In this document: positions 9,148 to 18,595 of the stretch, one piece after another
Position numbering within the stretch: the stretch's first letter is position 1
Layout of the letters: each line of letters opens with the position of its first letter
Source: Promethearchaeota archaeon
Lineage (GTDB): Archaea > Asgardarchaeota > Lokiarchaeia > Sigyniarchaeales > SOKP01
NCBI GenBank assembly: GCA_019058445.1
Contig: JAHPZA010000003.1
Location: forward strand, 451,516 to 515,515
Direction: 5' to 3'
Length of the DNA stretch: 64,000 bases
Made by a program: the position numbers and the translations under genes
Notes under the pieces: generated by a model
What the model was told of the DNA's origin: nothing
Database searches by the model: none
What the model saw: only the letters and a program-made list of their open reading frames with translations

Positions 9148-10029
9148 TTGAAACTTTTAGAAGACAAAAAGTCCTTAATCACAGGTAGTGGAAGAGGGAT
9201 TGGAAAAGCTGTCGCGATTGAATTCGCCTTAAATGGAGCTGATGTAGCTATTACAGCTCGCTCTGAGAATGAATTGAATCAAACTCTAAGGGAAATTGAA
9301 AATTATGGTGTGAAGGGTCTTAGGATTCCTGCCGATCTTTCCACTATAGATGGAGTTAATCAATGTGCTAATACATATTTAAAAGAATTTCAAAAATGCG
9401 ATATTTTAGTTAATAATGCGGGATATAGTCAATATTGTTCTATTATGGATTATTCTGTTGAAGATTTTCAATATTTATTTAATCTGAATGTCATGAGTTA
9501 TTTTTTGATGACAAAATGTATGCTTCCTGGTATGATTGAACAAAAGAGTGGCAAAATCATTATGACAGCTTCATCAGCAGGAAATTTGGCTTTTCCTGCA
9601 AAGAAATTTGCATATGCTGCAACAAAAGCGGCAGAATCAGCTATGGGAAAATGCCTAGATGCTGAATTAGGTGTATACAATATTCAAGTGAATACCATAT
9701 GCCCAGGTCCAATCGAAACTAAATTATTGAAAGATAATAGAACATGGGGAGCTGTTTATCCTGAAGGTATGGCACCTGAAGTTATATCACCAATGTATTT
9801 ATTTTTTGCAAGTGACACTATAAAACGCCCATATAGAGGAAGAGTAATTGATCAATACTTATTTTCTGAATTACTCTCAACTCTAAAAAAAGAGGTTAAT
9901 AGTGATGATTTTGATATTAAGGAGCTATTAAAGTCTATGAAAGAGAAACTTAAAAAAGACTCTTATACCTTATTTAGAAAAAATCAGGAATTAGCAGAAT
10001 TTATGCTTAAATACAATAGAGATAAATAA
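9148..10029 (+). CDS. Short-chain dehydrogenase/reductase (SDR)
   Basis: A 293-residue classical SDR. The nucleotide motif GSGRGIGKAV is at residues 13-22, NNAG near residue 90, and the YAATK active-site pair near residue 155. A Ser (TASSAG) precedes the Tyr, as in FabG-type 3-ketoacyl reductases. It starts at TTG with a GGTG site 8 bases upstream. It is followed 36 bp later by a paralog and then by a 3-hydroxyacyl-CoA dehydrogenase, so a role in 3-keto or 3-hydroxyacyl conversion is likely. The C-terminus is about 40 residues longer than FabG and ends in a charged helical tail, also found in the paralog. Exact substrate unknown. Confidence 0.85.
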   Translation: MKLLEDKKSLITGSGRGIGKAVAIEFALNGADVAITARSENELNQTLREIENYGVKGLRIPADLSTIDGVNQCANTYLKEFQKCDILVNNAGYSQYCSIMDYSVEDFQYLFNLNVMSYFLMTKCMLPGMIEQKSGKIIMTASSAGNLAFPAKKFAYAATKAAESAMGKCLDAELGVYNIQVNTICPGPIETKLLKDNRTWGAVYPEGMAPEVISPMYLFFASDTIKRPYRGRVIDQYLFSELLSTLKKEVNSDDFDIKELLKSMKEKLKKDSYTLFRKNQELAEFMLKYNRDK

Positions 10030-10065
10030 TTTAATATTAATAAATAAAACTAATAATGTGATTGA

Positions 10066-10944
10066 ATGAAATTATTAGATGGAAAAATAGCTTTAATAAC
10101 TGGTGGGGGAAGAGGAATTGGAAAAGCTACGGCACTTGAATTTGCCAAAAATGGTGCAAATGTTGTAGTTGTCTCTAGAACCGAAAATGAACTAAATCAG
10201 ACTGTTAAAGAAATTGAAAATTATGGTGTAAAAGGTATTGCAATTCCAGCTGATTTGTCCAGGGTTGATGGAGCTAAAGACTTAGTTAATAAATATTATA
10301 AAACATTTGAAAGATGCGATATTTTGGTAAATAACGCTGGAATGACTCATTTTGCAAGCGTAGTTGATTATCCTCTTGAAAAAGCAGTAAAATTATTCAA
10401 TGTGAATCTTATTTCCTATTATGTCATGATAAAATTGATCTTACCTGGAATGCTTGAACAAGGAGGGGGTAATATTCTATTAACCTCATCACCACAGGGA
10501 ACCATTTATTTTAGCAGTCATAAAGTGGCCTATTCTGCCTCTAAAGCTGCTGTTATGGCAATGGGAAAATGTTTACAAAATGAGGTGGGAAGACAAAACG
10601 TACGGGTAAATGTTATCCTGCCAGGAGCAATCCATACCCAGATGATGGAAAATCTAATAGAATGGGGTCAGAATTTCCCTGAAAAGGTACCCCCAGAGAA
10701 AATAGCTCCTTTATATCTCTTTTTGGCCAGTGAATCCTCTAAGCGAAAATACAAAGGAAAGGTTATAAATCAGTTAATGCTTAACGAAATAGTGAATACT
10801 ATTCAAACTGAATTAGGAAGTAAGGAATATAAAATCAGAGAAATTATAGATCTTATGAAAGATACACTAAATAAAGATCAACATACAATGTTGAGAAAAA
10901 ATCAAGAGCTTTTTGAATTTATGCTCAATTATAAAACTATATAA
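10066..10944 (+). CDS. Short-chain dehydrogenase/reductase (SDR), tandem paralog
   Basis: A 292-residue SDR, a clear duplicate of the preceding gene. It has GGGRGIGKAT at the nucleotide site, NNAGMTH near residue 90 and YSASKAA at the active site near residue 155. The same C-terminal extension ends in a MLRKNQELFEFML-type helix, which the neighbour also has (LFRKNQELAEFML). This conserved tail sets the two apart from ordinary FabG proteins and may mediate oligomer contacts. It is followed 24 bp later by a hydroxyacyl-CoA dehydrogenase gene, which points to a three-gene transcript. The substrate is not identified. Confidence 0.85.
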   Translation: MKLLDGKIALITGGGRGIGKATALEFAKNGANVVVVSRTENELNQTVKEIENYGVKGIAIPADLSRVDGAKDLVNKYYKTFERCDILVNNAGMTHFASVVDYPLEKAVKLFNVNLISYYVMIKLILPGMLEQGGGNILLTSSPQGTIYFSSHKVAYSASKAAVMAMGKCLQNEVGRQNVRVNVILPGAIHTQMMENLIEWGQNFPEKVPPEKIAPLYLFLASESSKRKYKGKVINQLMLNEIVNTIQTELGSKEYKIREIIDLMKDTLNKDQHTMLRKNQELFEFMLNYKTI

Positions 10945-10968
10945 AATAAATCAAGGGTGAATAGAAAC

Positions 10969-11790
10969 ATGTCTAATGAAATAAAGAATGTAAGTGTTAT
11001 TGGTATAGGTTTCTTGGGTAGATTAATTACCGAAAGAACTGCGTTATATAACTATAATGTGCGCATATATGATATAAATTCTGAGGGTCTTGAAAAATTA
11101 GCGAGATCATTAACGAGAAAAAAGAAACGAAAGAATTTATATGGAGAGGTTTCATTTCATAATACCGTTTCGGAAGCAGTGGCTGATGCTGATTTAATTA
11201 TTGAGGCTGTACCAGAAAAGTTAGAATTAAAAAAGGAAGTATTTTCACAGATTGACAGGGCTGCCCCGCCTCATGCTATCATTGCTACAAATAGCTCTTC
11301 AATACCTGTTTCAAGGATAGAGGACGCTGTTAAACGGAAAGATAAACTATTAAATATTCATTTTTATCATCCAACAACATCACCAATGGTAGATATCATG
11401 CGGGGATCAGAAACTAGTGAGGATACCTTCAAAAAGGGTAAAAATTGGATCGAATCTCTTGAGCTTACTCCATTAGAAGTGAAAAAAGAGTGCTTAGGAT
11501 TTGTGTTCAATAGAATATGGAGAGCGATCAAAAAAGAATGTCTAAAGATTTGGGCGGGAGGTTATGCTGAAATTGAAACCGTTGATAAAGCGTGGAAAAT
11601 CTTCACTGGTATGGGAGTAGGACCATTTAGCCTTATGGATATGGTAGGTCTAGATGTTGTTTATGATATAGAAATGTCATACTTTAACGAAAGTGGAGAT
11701 CCTAAAGATAAACCACCTCAAACTCTTAAAGATAAAGTAGATAGAGGAGAACTCGGAAGAAAATCCGGGAAAGGTTTTTATGAATATTAA
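10969..11790 (+). CDS. 3-hydroxyacyl-CoA dehydrogenase family protein
   Basis: A 273-residue protein with an N-terminal NAD-binding domain (GIGFLG near residue 10) and a C-terminal 3HCDH domain (NRIW, then GVGPFSLMDMVG and the family ending RKSGKGFYEY). I place the start at ATG 10969 because GGGTGA sits 7 bases upstream; a GTG four codons earlier falls inside that site. The active-site His segment reads HFYHPTTSPM rather than the usual HFFNPxPxM, and the Glu of the catalytic pair is not in its normal context. It may act on a non-standard substrate. It is the last gene of an SDR-SDR-HAD cluster. Confidence 0.82.
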   Translation: MSNEIKNVSVIGIGFLGRLITERTALYNYNVRIYDINSEGLEKLARSLTRKKKRKNLYGEVSFHNTVSEAVADADLIIEAVPEKLELKKEVFSQIDRAAPPHAIIATNSSSIPVSRIEDAVKRKDKLLNIHFYHPTTSPMVDIMRGSETSEDTFKKGKNWIESLELTPLEVKKECLGFVFNRIWRAIKKECLKIWAGGYAEIETVDKAWKIFTGMGVGPFSLMDMVGLDVVYDIEMSYFNESGDPKDKPPQTLKDKVDRGELGRKSGKGFYEY

Positions 11791-11846
11791 TTTTAATGTT
11801 GCTATAAGAAAGTTCATTAATTTAAAGAATAAATAAAAAAATAAAA

Positions 11847-13643
11847 TTAAATTGGTGCTACTATATTCCTTAATTCACCATATTTTCCTTCCTTTATATT
11901 TTGATGTAATTCTTCTGTTAGGGGTACATATTTTTTAGCGCTTGAATCCCAGAAATGAATTGGATCTTTAACAATGTTGAGATTATATATTTCTTTACGG
12001 AGATTAGTTTTTACTATTTTAAAACTACTCGTAGTTGTTTCGAGTTCCTCCATTATACGCATAAAGATAGGAATTGAATAGCTAGGTAAAGAACTTAAAA
12101 CAAATTGAGAGAGTTCATCTATATCGAATTTAATCGAAGAATCCAATGTAAAAGCTGCCATACCGGCTTTTCCCTCGGTATTGGGAATGGCTACACCATA
12201 CACTGCACTATATTGAATCGCAGGAAAAGAATTTAAAATAGCTTCTACTTCTAAGGTAGATACGTTTTCTCCCTTCCATCGGAACGTATCGCCAAATCGG
12301 TCAACAAAAGACACCCACCGGTCCTTGTGGACCTTTAACATATCACCTGTGTGGAAAAAAGTGTCGTTCTTTCGAAATACATTATGAATTATTTTCTTTT
12401 CAGTTTTTTCCTTATCTTTATAGCCCGTAAAAACCCCTCTTTCCTCGACTTTTATTAAACCCATCCCAATATCACCTGCTTTGCACTTTATACAATATCC
12501 TTTCTCGTTTTTATAAAATTCACCTGTATCGGGGTCGACTTTTGCGATAGAAAATCCGGCCATATTATCCCTTCCGACCATTCCCGGCACTCCATCGGCG
12601 TTGAAAAGTGGCCGATGACCTTCAGTTGAACCATAAAATTCGTAGATATTAGGAACTTGGAAGCGAGCTTGAAATTCTTCCCATATTTCTTTACGTAATC
12701 CTAAACCTAACATTTTTTTGAGTGTGTGGTTCTTATCATTTTCCGAAGGGGGTTGGTTAAGAAGATAACGAGGAATTTCACCGACATACATGAAATATGT
12801 CGCTTGAAATTTCCGGATATCATCCCAAAATTTGGTAGCAGAAAACCTCTTACTCAAGGCTATTTTTGCCCCCAGAAGATTTGCTTTCATCCAAGAGCAT
12901 CCGATTCCAACATTATGATATAAGGGAGTTGGGATATAAATGATTTCATCAGGACCCAAATCAGCAATAGCACATAAAATAGAAGCTTGAGTATATAATC
13001 GAAAGTTTTGCATGATTACAGCCTTAGGAAGTCCAGTAGTCCCCGATGTATAGATATAAAGTGCAGTTTCTCGTAATACAGAATCAAAAGTTGTTTTAGG
13101 ATTTGCTGAAGATATTGATTTTAACTCGTCTGACAAGTCTGTGTACTCGTGCTTAATATTTTTAGGATTGTTTATTACAAAAATCTGATCCGGGTTATAG
13201 GAAAGATCATCAACAACGTCATTAAAGTATGGTATGCACGTTCCATCAAGAACTATCCATTTTGCTTCAGCTACATTGAAGGAATGCGTTAGAGCCTGCT
13301 TTCTCTGGTTAAAATTAATTAAAGCACTAATGCCCTGAATTTTATTTATACCCGCTACAAAAAAGAAATATTCTGGACAATTTTCCAGCATCAGAGCAAC
13401 CGTATCACCCCGCTGTAATCCTAAATCATAAAAATAATGAGCGACTCGATTACTTTCTTCGTTGAATGCCTGCCAAGTCCATGATAAATCTTCATAAAAT
13501 AATGCTTTTTCTTTCGGTTTTTCCCTTGCGTTCTTTTCAATTCTAGTGCCAATACTTTGATTTTCATTTGCCATTATATCATTCATTACACCTCGGAATT
13601 TATCCCAGACTGCTGCTTCTTTAGGAGTCATTTTTGGAGACAT
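11847..13643 (-). CDS. FATP-type (very-long-chain) acyl-CoA synthetase
   Basis: A 598-residue AMP-forming acyl-CoA ligase. The ATP/AMP motif YTSGTTGLPKA lies near residue 200, the acyl-adenylate motif YEFYGSTEG follows, and the hinge region FVDRFGDTFRWKGENVST comes later. Segments such as FSATKFWDDIRK and RYLLNQPPSENDKNH are characteristic of the fatty-acid-transport-protein/ACSVL branch rather than of acetate or medium-chain ligases. The enzyme should activate fatty acids to acyl-CoA at the membrane for the beta-oxidation-type enzymes encoded around it. It is convergent with the SDR/HAD cluster. Broken remnants of a second copy occur at 26.75 and 29.65 kb. Confidence 0.9.
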   Translation of the reverse strand: MSPKMTPKEAAVWDKFRGVMNDIMANENQSIGTRIEKNAREKPKEKALFYEDLSWTWQAFNEESNRVAHYFYDLGLQRGDTVALMLENCPEYFFFVAGINKIQGISALINFNQRKQALTHSFNVAEAKWIVLDGTCIPYFNDVVDDLSYNPDQIFVINNPKNIKHEYTDLSDELKSISSANPKTTFDSVLRETALYIYTSGTTGLPKAVIMQNFRLYTQASILCAIADLGPDEIIYIPTPLYHNVGIGCSWMKANLLGAKIALSKRFSATKFWDDIRKFQATYFMYVGEIPRYLLNQPPSENDKNHTLKKMLGLGLRKEIWEEFQARFQVPNIYEFYGSTEGHRPLFNADGVPGMVGRDNMAGFSIAKVDPDTGEFYKNEKGYCIKCKAGDIGMGLIKVEERGVFTGYKDKEKTEKKIIHNVFRKNDTFFHTGDMLKVHKDRWVSFVDRFGDTFRWKGENVSTLEVEAILNSFPAIQYSAVYGVAIPNTEGKAGMAAFTLDSSIKFDIDELSQFVLSSLPSYSIPIFMRIMEELETTTSSFKIVKTNLRKEIYNLNIVKDPIHFWDSSAKKYVPLTEELHQNIKEGKYGELRNIVAPI

Positions 13644-13788
13644 AAGTTTACCTCAATTTATTTAATGAAAATTTATTAGATTATATCATTTTGAATTAAA
13701 TTTGATATACGATAAGGTGATATTTATTTCTTTTTCTCTCATAAATTGAGAAAATAAACAAATGGTTTTAATTTCGTTAATAAAATTA

Positions 13789-14727
13789 TCAGATCAGAAG
13801 AATAATTAAAATCCATACCATTGCAAAACTAATTATGATCGTTAAATTAGCAATCATACTAACTAGCTTCTGATCATATTCAAATTCTATGGAAAATGGA
13901 ATTACAGCTAACCCAATAGGAAAAATCAGTGAAATAGTTAAGATAATTCGAAAAAGTAAGTTGAACTGATCAGAAGGAAGGAAAAAAAACAATAGTAAAC
14001 CAACAAGTAAACCCAAGGAATAACGAATTATAAGAACTTTTATAATTGTTGCCCATTCTGTTCTTTCAAATTTAAAGTTCAAATAAATACCTAATAAAAG
14101 TAAAGATAATGCGGTATTAGCTCTTGCGATAATATCCAACAAATCCCAGAAAAACATTGGGATATTAGGTCCAATTTCTGAAAAGTTTATGAAGAGGGCA
14201 AGGATATAGCTCATTAAAGGAGTAGATTTTAACAAACGTTTCCCTATATCTTTAAAATCTATACCTAAATCTTCAGTATTATTATTAGGTGAGAAGATGG
14301 AACCAATAATATAACAGAGTACGAAGATTGTAAATGCATTCCCGGCATCAATGAGTGCAATATATTGCATACCCTCATCTCCCCAAATCCCTTCAATTAA
14401 GGGGAAAGAAAAATGAGCTACATTAAACCCTATTAATGACATTAGTATGAGTCCTTTTTTATCCCTTTGATATCTTCTAAATAGAATTAATCCAATCATA
14501 GCCATAAAAAAACCAAAAATTATAGTAACCAAAGGCAATAAGATTAGAGTTAAATTAAACTCAATTTTGCTTGTTACCTTAAGAATAACTGCTGGCAGAG
14601 TAATATTAAATATAACTTTGGCGACTACCTTCCCATTTTCCTCTGTTAAGATTTTTAATTTCTTAACTACGTACCCTATAATTATTATAATTAATGATAA
14701 AAAGAAAATGTAATTTACATCTGCCAT
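13789..14727 (-). CDS. AEC-family (auxin efflux carrier/malate permease type) transporter
   Basis: A 312-residue membrane protein with about ten hydrophobic helices. The N-terminus IGYVVKKLKILTEENGKV followed by FNITLPAVIL is the signature of the AEC family (Mem_trans), where bacterial members move dicarboxylates such as malate or malonate. The LPAVIL break in the second helix is conserved. Lying between the acyl-CoA synthetase and the BKACE gene, it could move a carboxylic acid, but no substrate motif is known. It is divergent from the BKACE gene with 159 bp between them. Confidence 0.85.
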   Translation of the reverse strand: MADVNYIFFLSLIIIIIGYVVKKLKILTEENGKVVAKVIFNITLPAVILKVTSKIEFNLTLILLPLVTIIFGFFMAMIGLILFRRYQRDKKGLILMSLIGFNVAHFSFPLIEGIWGDEGMQYIALIDAGNAFTIFVLCYIIGSIFSPNNNTEDLGIDFKDIGKRLLKSTPLMSYILALFINFSEIGPNIPMFFWDLLDIIARANTALSLLLLGIYLNFKFERTEWATIIKVLIIRYSLGLLVGLLLFFFLPSDQFNLLFRIILTISLIFPIGLAVIPFSIEFEYDQKLVSMIANLTIIISFAMVWILIILLI

Positions 14728-14886
14728 TTTTTCAATTTTTTCCTCATTTTCAATCTTAAAATAAAATATTATAAGTAATTTATAGAAAAATTAATCCATT
14801 TCTATTTTAACATAAAGTATAAATAAATTTATCTCTAAATTCCAATTAAACCATTTTAATTTTGAAGTTTTAGAGGTTAATAAGAA

Positions 14887-15801
14887 TTGAAACCAAATCT
14901 TCTTTCAGATGAGAAAGTAATTATTACTGCTGCTATAACTGGTGGCATTCAAGGTAAATGGGCAAATCCTGCTGTACCAATCACTGCTGAAGAGCAAGCT
15001 CAAGATGCCTTAGAATGTTATAATGCTGGGGCTAGCATTTGCCACCTTCATGTTCGTGGAGAGGATGGTCAAAATACTCCTGATTTAAAAGTGTATAATA
15101 AAGCTGTCACTCTAATCAAGGAAAAATGTCCCATTATAACACAAATAGGAAATGGTATAGGAGCCTGGGTTGAGTGGGGTACAAAAGTGAGTAGTAAAGG
15201 TAAAAAATATGGCACATCAATCCGAATGGCTACCTTGGAAGAGAGATTAAATCTTCTCAATATCGAGCCAGTACCAGACATGTATACGATAAACGCCGGA
15301 ACTTTTGAATTCCGAACACGTTATGGAAGCCATCTTTTTGATAATCCTATGGATTTCAATAGAAAGTTTGTGAATAAATGCTACAAGCGAGGTTGTGGGA
15401 TTGAAATTGAAGTATATGACTCAGGTCATATTAATAATATTTTTGATCTTGTAGATGTAAGCTCACTAAAGCCTCCCCTCCATTTTAGCCTTGTGTTAGG
15501 AATCAATGGGGGAGCTCCTGCTACAGTAAGTAATTTGACTCACTTAGTTGACCAGATTCCTGAAGGTTCTATGTGGCAAGTCGTCACTGTGGGCAGATAT
15601 AATCTTACTCTTACCACTATTGCCATGTGTATGGGCGGGAATATTAGAACGGGTTTAGAAGACACACTTCACTATAGAAAAGGTAAGCTCGTTCAAAGTA
15701 ATGCTCAACTTGTCGCTCGCATGGTGAGACTAGCTAAAGAACTTGGAAGAGAGCCTGCTACCGTAGATGAAGCAAAAGAAATGCTAGGATTAAAATCATA
15801 A
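14887..15801 (+). CDS. BKACE (beta-keto acid cleavage enzyme, DUF849)
   Basis: A 304-residue member of the family founded by 3-keto-5-aminohexanoate cleavage enzyme (Kce). The N-terminal TAAITGG and the metal-binding His pair ICHLHVRGEDG near residue 57 are diagnostic. The C-terminal MCMGGNIRTGLEDT matches the family (MxGGNxRVGLED). These zinc enzymes condense or cleave a beta-keto acid with acetyl-CoA, giving acetoacetate and a CoA ester. In this setting it may link keto acids from the neighbouring dehydrogenases to CoA metabolism. It starts at TTG preceded by GAGGT. The exact substrate cannot be inferred without structure-level comparison. Confidence 0.9.
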   Translation: MKPNLLSDEKVIITAAITGGIQGKWANPAVPITAEEQAQDALECYNAGASICHLHVRGEDGQNTPDLKVYNKAVTLIKEKCPIITQIGNGIGAWVEWGTKVSSKGKKYGTSIRMATLEERLNLLNIEPVPDMYTINAGTFEFRTRYGSHLFDNPMDFNRKFVNKCYKRGCGIEIEVYDSGHINNIFDLVDVSSLKPPLHFSLVLGINGGAPATVSNLTHLVDQIPEGSMWQVVTVGRYNLTLTTIAMCMGGNIRTGLEDTLHYRKGKLVQSNAQLVARMVRLAKELGREPATVDEAKEMLGLKS

Positions 15802-15899
15802 AAGAAATTTTCACTGTGTAATTTTACTTGGTAATATCTTTTTTTTATTCACTTTAGATATTAAATATAAAAAAAATAAAAATAGAAAAAATTTTCAAA

Positions 15900-16991
15900 T
15901 TACTCCGATTCTTTGCCAAATAAAGCTTTTACATCTTTTTCACATAGGAAGAACGCAATAGCAACTGGAAAACCAAATAAGAAAAAGGCACAGGAAGCAG
16001 CAATAGCAAGATACCTGCAGAAATTAATCTTAAATAGCAGTCCTATTGAACCAATTAGCAACATTAACGCAATTGGACCTGCAATGAGTGCAATAATCGT
16101 CAATGATGTGGAAATTTCAGAGGCACTCTGTTGACTATTTTTTGCTCTTTGTTGGCCTAGATAATCTGCATTGGTTATAACATAATATGCATAAAAGAGA
16201 AAAGTTAATGCTACTGCTATAGAAATAATCGATACGATATATAAAAGAGTCTCTCTTTTAATTTTAGGCATATCTGGAGTTGTTCTGGGATTATCTTGCA
16301 CATCACGGGCAGCATACATGAGCAAAAAGAGTGGGATTAAAACGTAAACTGTACCATGAACCATTACTCCGAATTCGCGTTCACCACCATATACAGCCGT
16401 TGAAACTACAAGCATTAAAAAGACTGAAAGAGCTGTAAATACTAAAAAAAATTTAAACGTTTCTTTATAGCCCTTTCTAAAATAATACATCGAAAGTAAT
16501 ATTGAAGCAACGACGATCATCGCTCCTAAGATCATTAAAGGATCTATGACGTGATATGCATAACCACCCCATGCGAGCATTTCATCATGTGTGAGGTCTA
16601 TTCCATACCAAATATGCATTTGTTTTTCAAAATGATAAAACTGATCAATAAAAAAATGAGAAATACCACCTGCTACCGAAACAAGATAAGCATTCTTCCA
16701 GTTGACCTCTCTAATTTCCTCATCTACAAACTTTAATGGAAAAAGACCATTAGATTCCACTAATGTAAAGCGAGAGCTATATGAATAAACCAATGAAAAA
16801 GGAATAGCAAGTATGGCATATCCGAGAATATTATGAAAGTATGGAATAGAGAAATAATGCAGTATGTCTGGACCGAATATATTGTTTGCTAGAAAAATAA
16901 AAGCGATTTTATAGCTGAATTTATCCTTGGTGTAATAAAGAATCGGGATAATTAGACATAATCCATAAAAAACGTGTCCGAAGGTTGGCAT
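15900..16991 (-). CDS. Multi-pass membrane protein, possibly YdjM/DUF457-like membrane hydrolase (paralog 1)
   Basis: A 363-residue protein with about nine hydrophobic segments. It opens MPTFGHVFYGL, followed by FLANNIFGPDI, HNILGY and GGISHFFIDQFYH. Several His and Asp residues sit at membrane borders, as in the membrane-bound metal-dependent hydrolases of the YdjM/DUF457 group. That link is a pattern judgement only. A close paralog lies immediately upstream at 17153-18256. Both share a nearly identical 33-bp element 54-56 bp before their start codons, so they are probably expressed together. Confidence 0.7.
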   Translation of the reverse strand: MPTFGHVFYGLCLIIPILYYTKDKFSYKIAFIFLANNIFGPDILHYFSIPYFHNILGYAILAIPFSLVYSYSSRFTLVESNGLFPLKFVDEEIREVNWKNAYLVSVAGGISHFFIDQFYHFEKQMHIWYGIDLTHDEMLAWGGYAYHVIDPLMILGAMIVVASILLSMYYFRKGYKETFKFFLVFTALSVFLMLVVSTAVYGGEREFGVMVHGTVYVLIPLFLLMYAARDVQDNPRTTPDMPKIKRETLLYIVSIISIAVALTFLFYAYYVITNADYLGQQRAKNSQQSASEISTSLTIIALIAGPIALMLLIGSIGLLFKINFCRYLAIAASCAFFLFGFPVAIAFFLCEKDVKALFGKESE

Positions 16992-17046
16992 TTTTATATG
17001 ATTTGTTTTTAATTTAGAAATAAAAAATTTATCAATATATATAGAA

Positions 17047-17079
17047 ATTCTCTTTTGGATTATATATAGTATATAGATT
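17047..17079 (-). promoter_or_regulatory. Conserved upstream element (copy 1) with TATA-like core
   Basis: This 33-bp block lies 56 bp upstream of the membrane-protein start at 16991. It matches 31 of 33 bases of a block at 18310-18342 that sits 54 bp upstream of the paralog. The core is TATATATAGTATAT. Conservation at the same distance from both starts indicates a shared promoter or operator. Confidence 0.55.
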
Positions 17080-17152
17080 TTATCAGATTGCTTAACTCTA
17101 TTATTTTACAAAAATGAGAAAAAAAAAAAAAAAAGAAAATAAAAATTTGAGA

Positions 17153-18256
17153 TTAAGCTTCTGATTCCTTATTAAACATAGCTTTTACGTCATTTTCGCA
17201 TAAGAATAAACTGATGGCGAATGGAAATGCAAAGATTAAGAAATACATACAAATGGCAATTACAATGTAGCGGCAAATATTACTTTTAAAGAAAAGTCCA
17301 ATTGAAGCAATTAGTAAAATAATTGCGAAGGTCAAATATATATACCCGATTATTGTTACTGTAATGGTCATTTCAGCGACGCTCCCTCCAAACATTTCAA
17401 TAATAAGTTCAGCAAGATACCCAGCATATGTTATTGCAAAATAAGCATATAAAGCCATAAAGAGTGCAAATAAAATAGAAATTATTGCGACGATCTTCAA
17501 AAGCGTATCCCTGTTTATTTTCGGCACATCTGGTGTTGTAATAGGATTATCTTTTACATCCCGGGCTGCATACATGAGTAAAAATAGTGGTATCAGCACA
17601 TAAACAAAACAATGCACTATCGCCCCGAATTCACGTTCAGCCCAAAATATACTTGTAGACACAAAAACCATCAAACTAACTGTAATAACGGTAGAGATTA
17701 AAAGCAACTCGAAGGATTCCTTATGGCCTTTCATGAAAGTATAGAGAGAGAGCACGATAAAGCTAATTATTGCAATATCGCCTATTATTATTAAAGGAGT
17801 GATGTAGTGGTAGGCAGATCCCCCCCATGCAAGCATCTCGTCATGAGTAATACTGATTCCTTCCCAAATCATCATTTCTTTTTCCCAATGATAAAACTGG
17901 TCTATAAAGAAATGTGAAATCCCTCCAGCAGCTGTAATACAGTATGCATTTTTGTAATTTACTTCACTAATTCCATCATCTACAAATTTTAATGGTAAGA
18001 TCCCGTCAGATTTTTTTAAAGAAAACCTAGAGAAATATGAGTAGAACACTGCGAGTGGAAGTGCCATTATAAGAAATCCCAAAATACTATGAGTCGGTAT
18101 TATAAAGAAAAGTCCTACTAGATCAGGACCGTATATATTGTTCGCGAGAAAGATAAAAGCGACCTTGTAATTAAACGGCTTTTCATCGGTCTTTGTATAA
18201 TAAAGGATCGGAATCAGAAGTGCTAAACCATAGCAAATATGTCCGAAAGTTGGCAT
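17153..18256 (-). CDS. Multi-pass membrane protein, possibly YdjM/DUF457-like membrane hydrolase (paralog 2)
   Basis: A 367-residue paralog of the gene at 15900. It has the same MPTFGHICYGL opening, FLANNIYGPDLVG, then GGISHFFIDQFYHWEKEM, ITHDEMLAWGGSAYHY and LIPLFLLMYAARDV. About nine membrane segments are expected. The conserved His/Asp positions at helix ends are the same in both copies, which supports a shared metal or ligand site. The C-terminal tail (ICRYI..FLCENDVKAMFNKESE) is also conserved. Function is unknown; the hydrolase suggestion rests only on motif resemblance. The genes are tandem duplicates with a copied upstream element. Confidence 0.7.
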   Translation of the reverse strand: MPTFGHICYGLALLIPILYYTKTDEKPFNYKVAFIFLANNIYGPDLVGLFFIIPTHSILGFLIMALPLAVFYSYFSRFSLKKSDGILPLKFVDDGISEVNYKNAYCITAAGGISHFFIDQFYHWEKEMMIWEGISITHDEMLAWGGSAYHYITPLIIIGDIAIISFIVLSLYTFMKGHKESFELLLISTVITVSLMVFVSTSIFWAEREFGAIVHCFVYVLIPLFLLMYAARDVKDNPITTPDVPKINRDTLLKIVAIISILFALFMALYAYFAITYAGYLAELIIEMFGGSVAEMTITVTIIGYIYLTFAIILLIASIGLFFKSNICRYIVIAICMYFLIFAFPFAISLFLCENDVKAMFNKESEA

Positions 18257-18595
18257 TTTTATACCTTTTATTTTGAAATTTAAATTTTTAAAATTTTTTT
18301 TATATTAATATTCTCTTTTGAATTATATATAGTATATCGATTGATTTACTCCAATATTTAACAAAAAAGGAAAAAAATGTTGGTTTTCACTAAAATAAAA
18401 ATTTTGGCTTATTCTTTGTCCTTTACTAACCAATATACTAATTAATTTCAATAAAAGTATTTAACCTTAATTTTTCCATTTTTATGAACAACCCCAATAT
18501 GAAATAGTTATAAGATTTTAATTAGCAGTAATATTAATGATCATATTAAACTCTAATTTAATTTAAAAAAACTAAATCAAAAAGGATGAAAAAAA
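18257..18595. other. 339-bp divergent intergenic region
   Basis: No gene is seen. The left part holds the promoter element of the minus-strand membrane protein (18310-18342). The right end holds the promoter of the hydroxyacyl-CoA dehydrogenase: a TTTAAAAA box at about 18562-18569 and a GGATG ribosome-binding site just before ATG 18596. The middle is AT-rich with no repeat. Confidence 0.5.
18310..18342 (-). promoter_or_regulatory. Conserved upstream element (copy 2) with TATA-like core
   Basis: Second copy of the 33-bp block described for 17047-17079, with two mismatches, placed 54 bp before the start at 18256. Its reverse complement carries an ATATACTATATATAA core suited to TBP binding. Confidence 0.55.
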
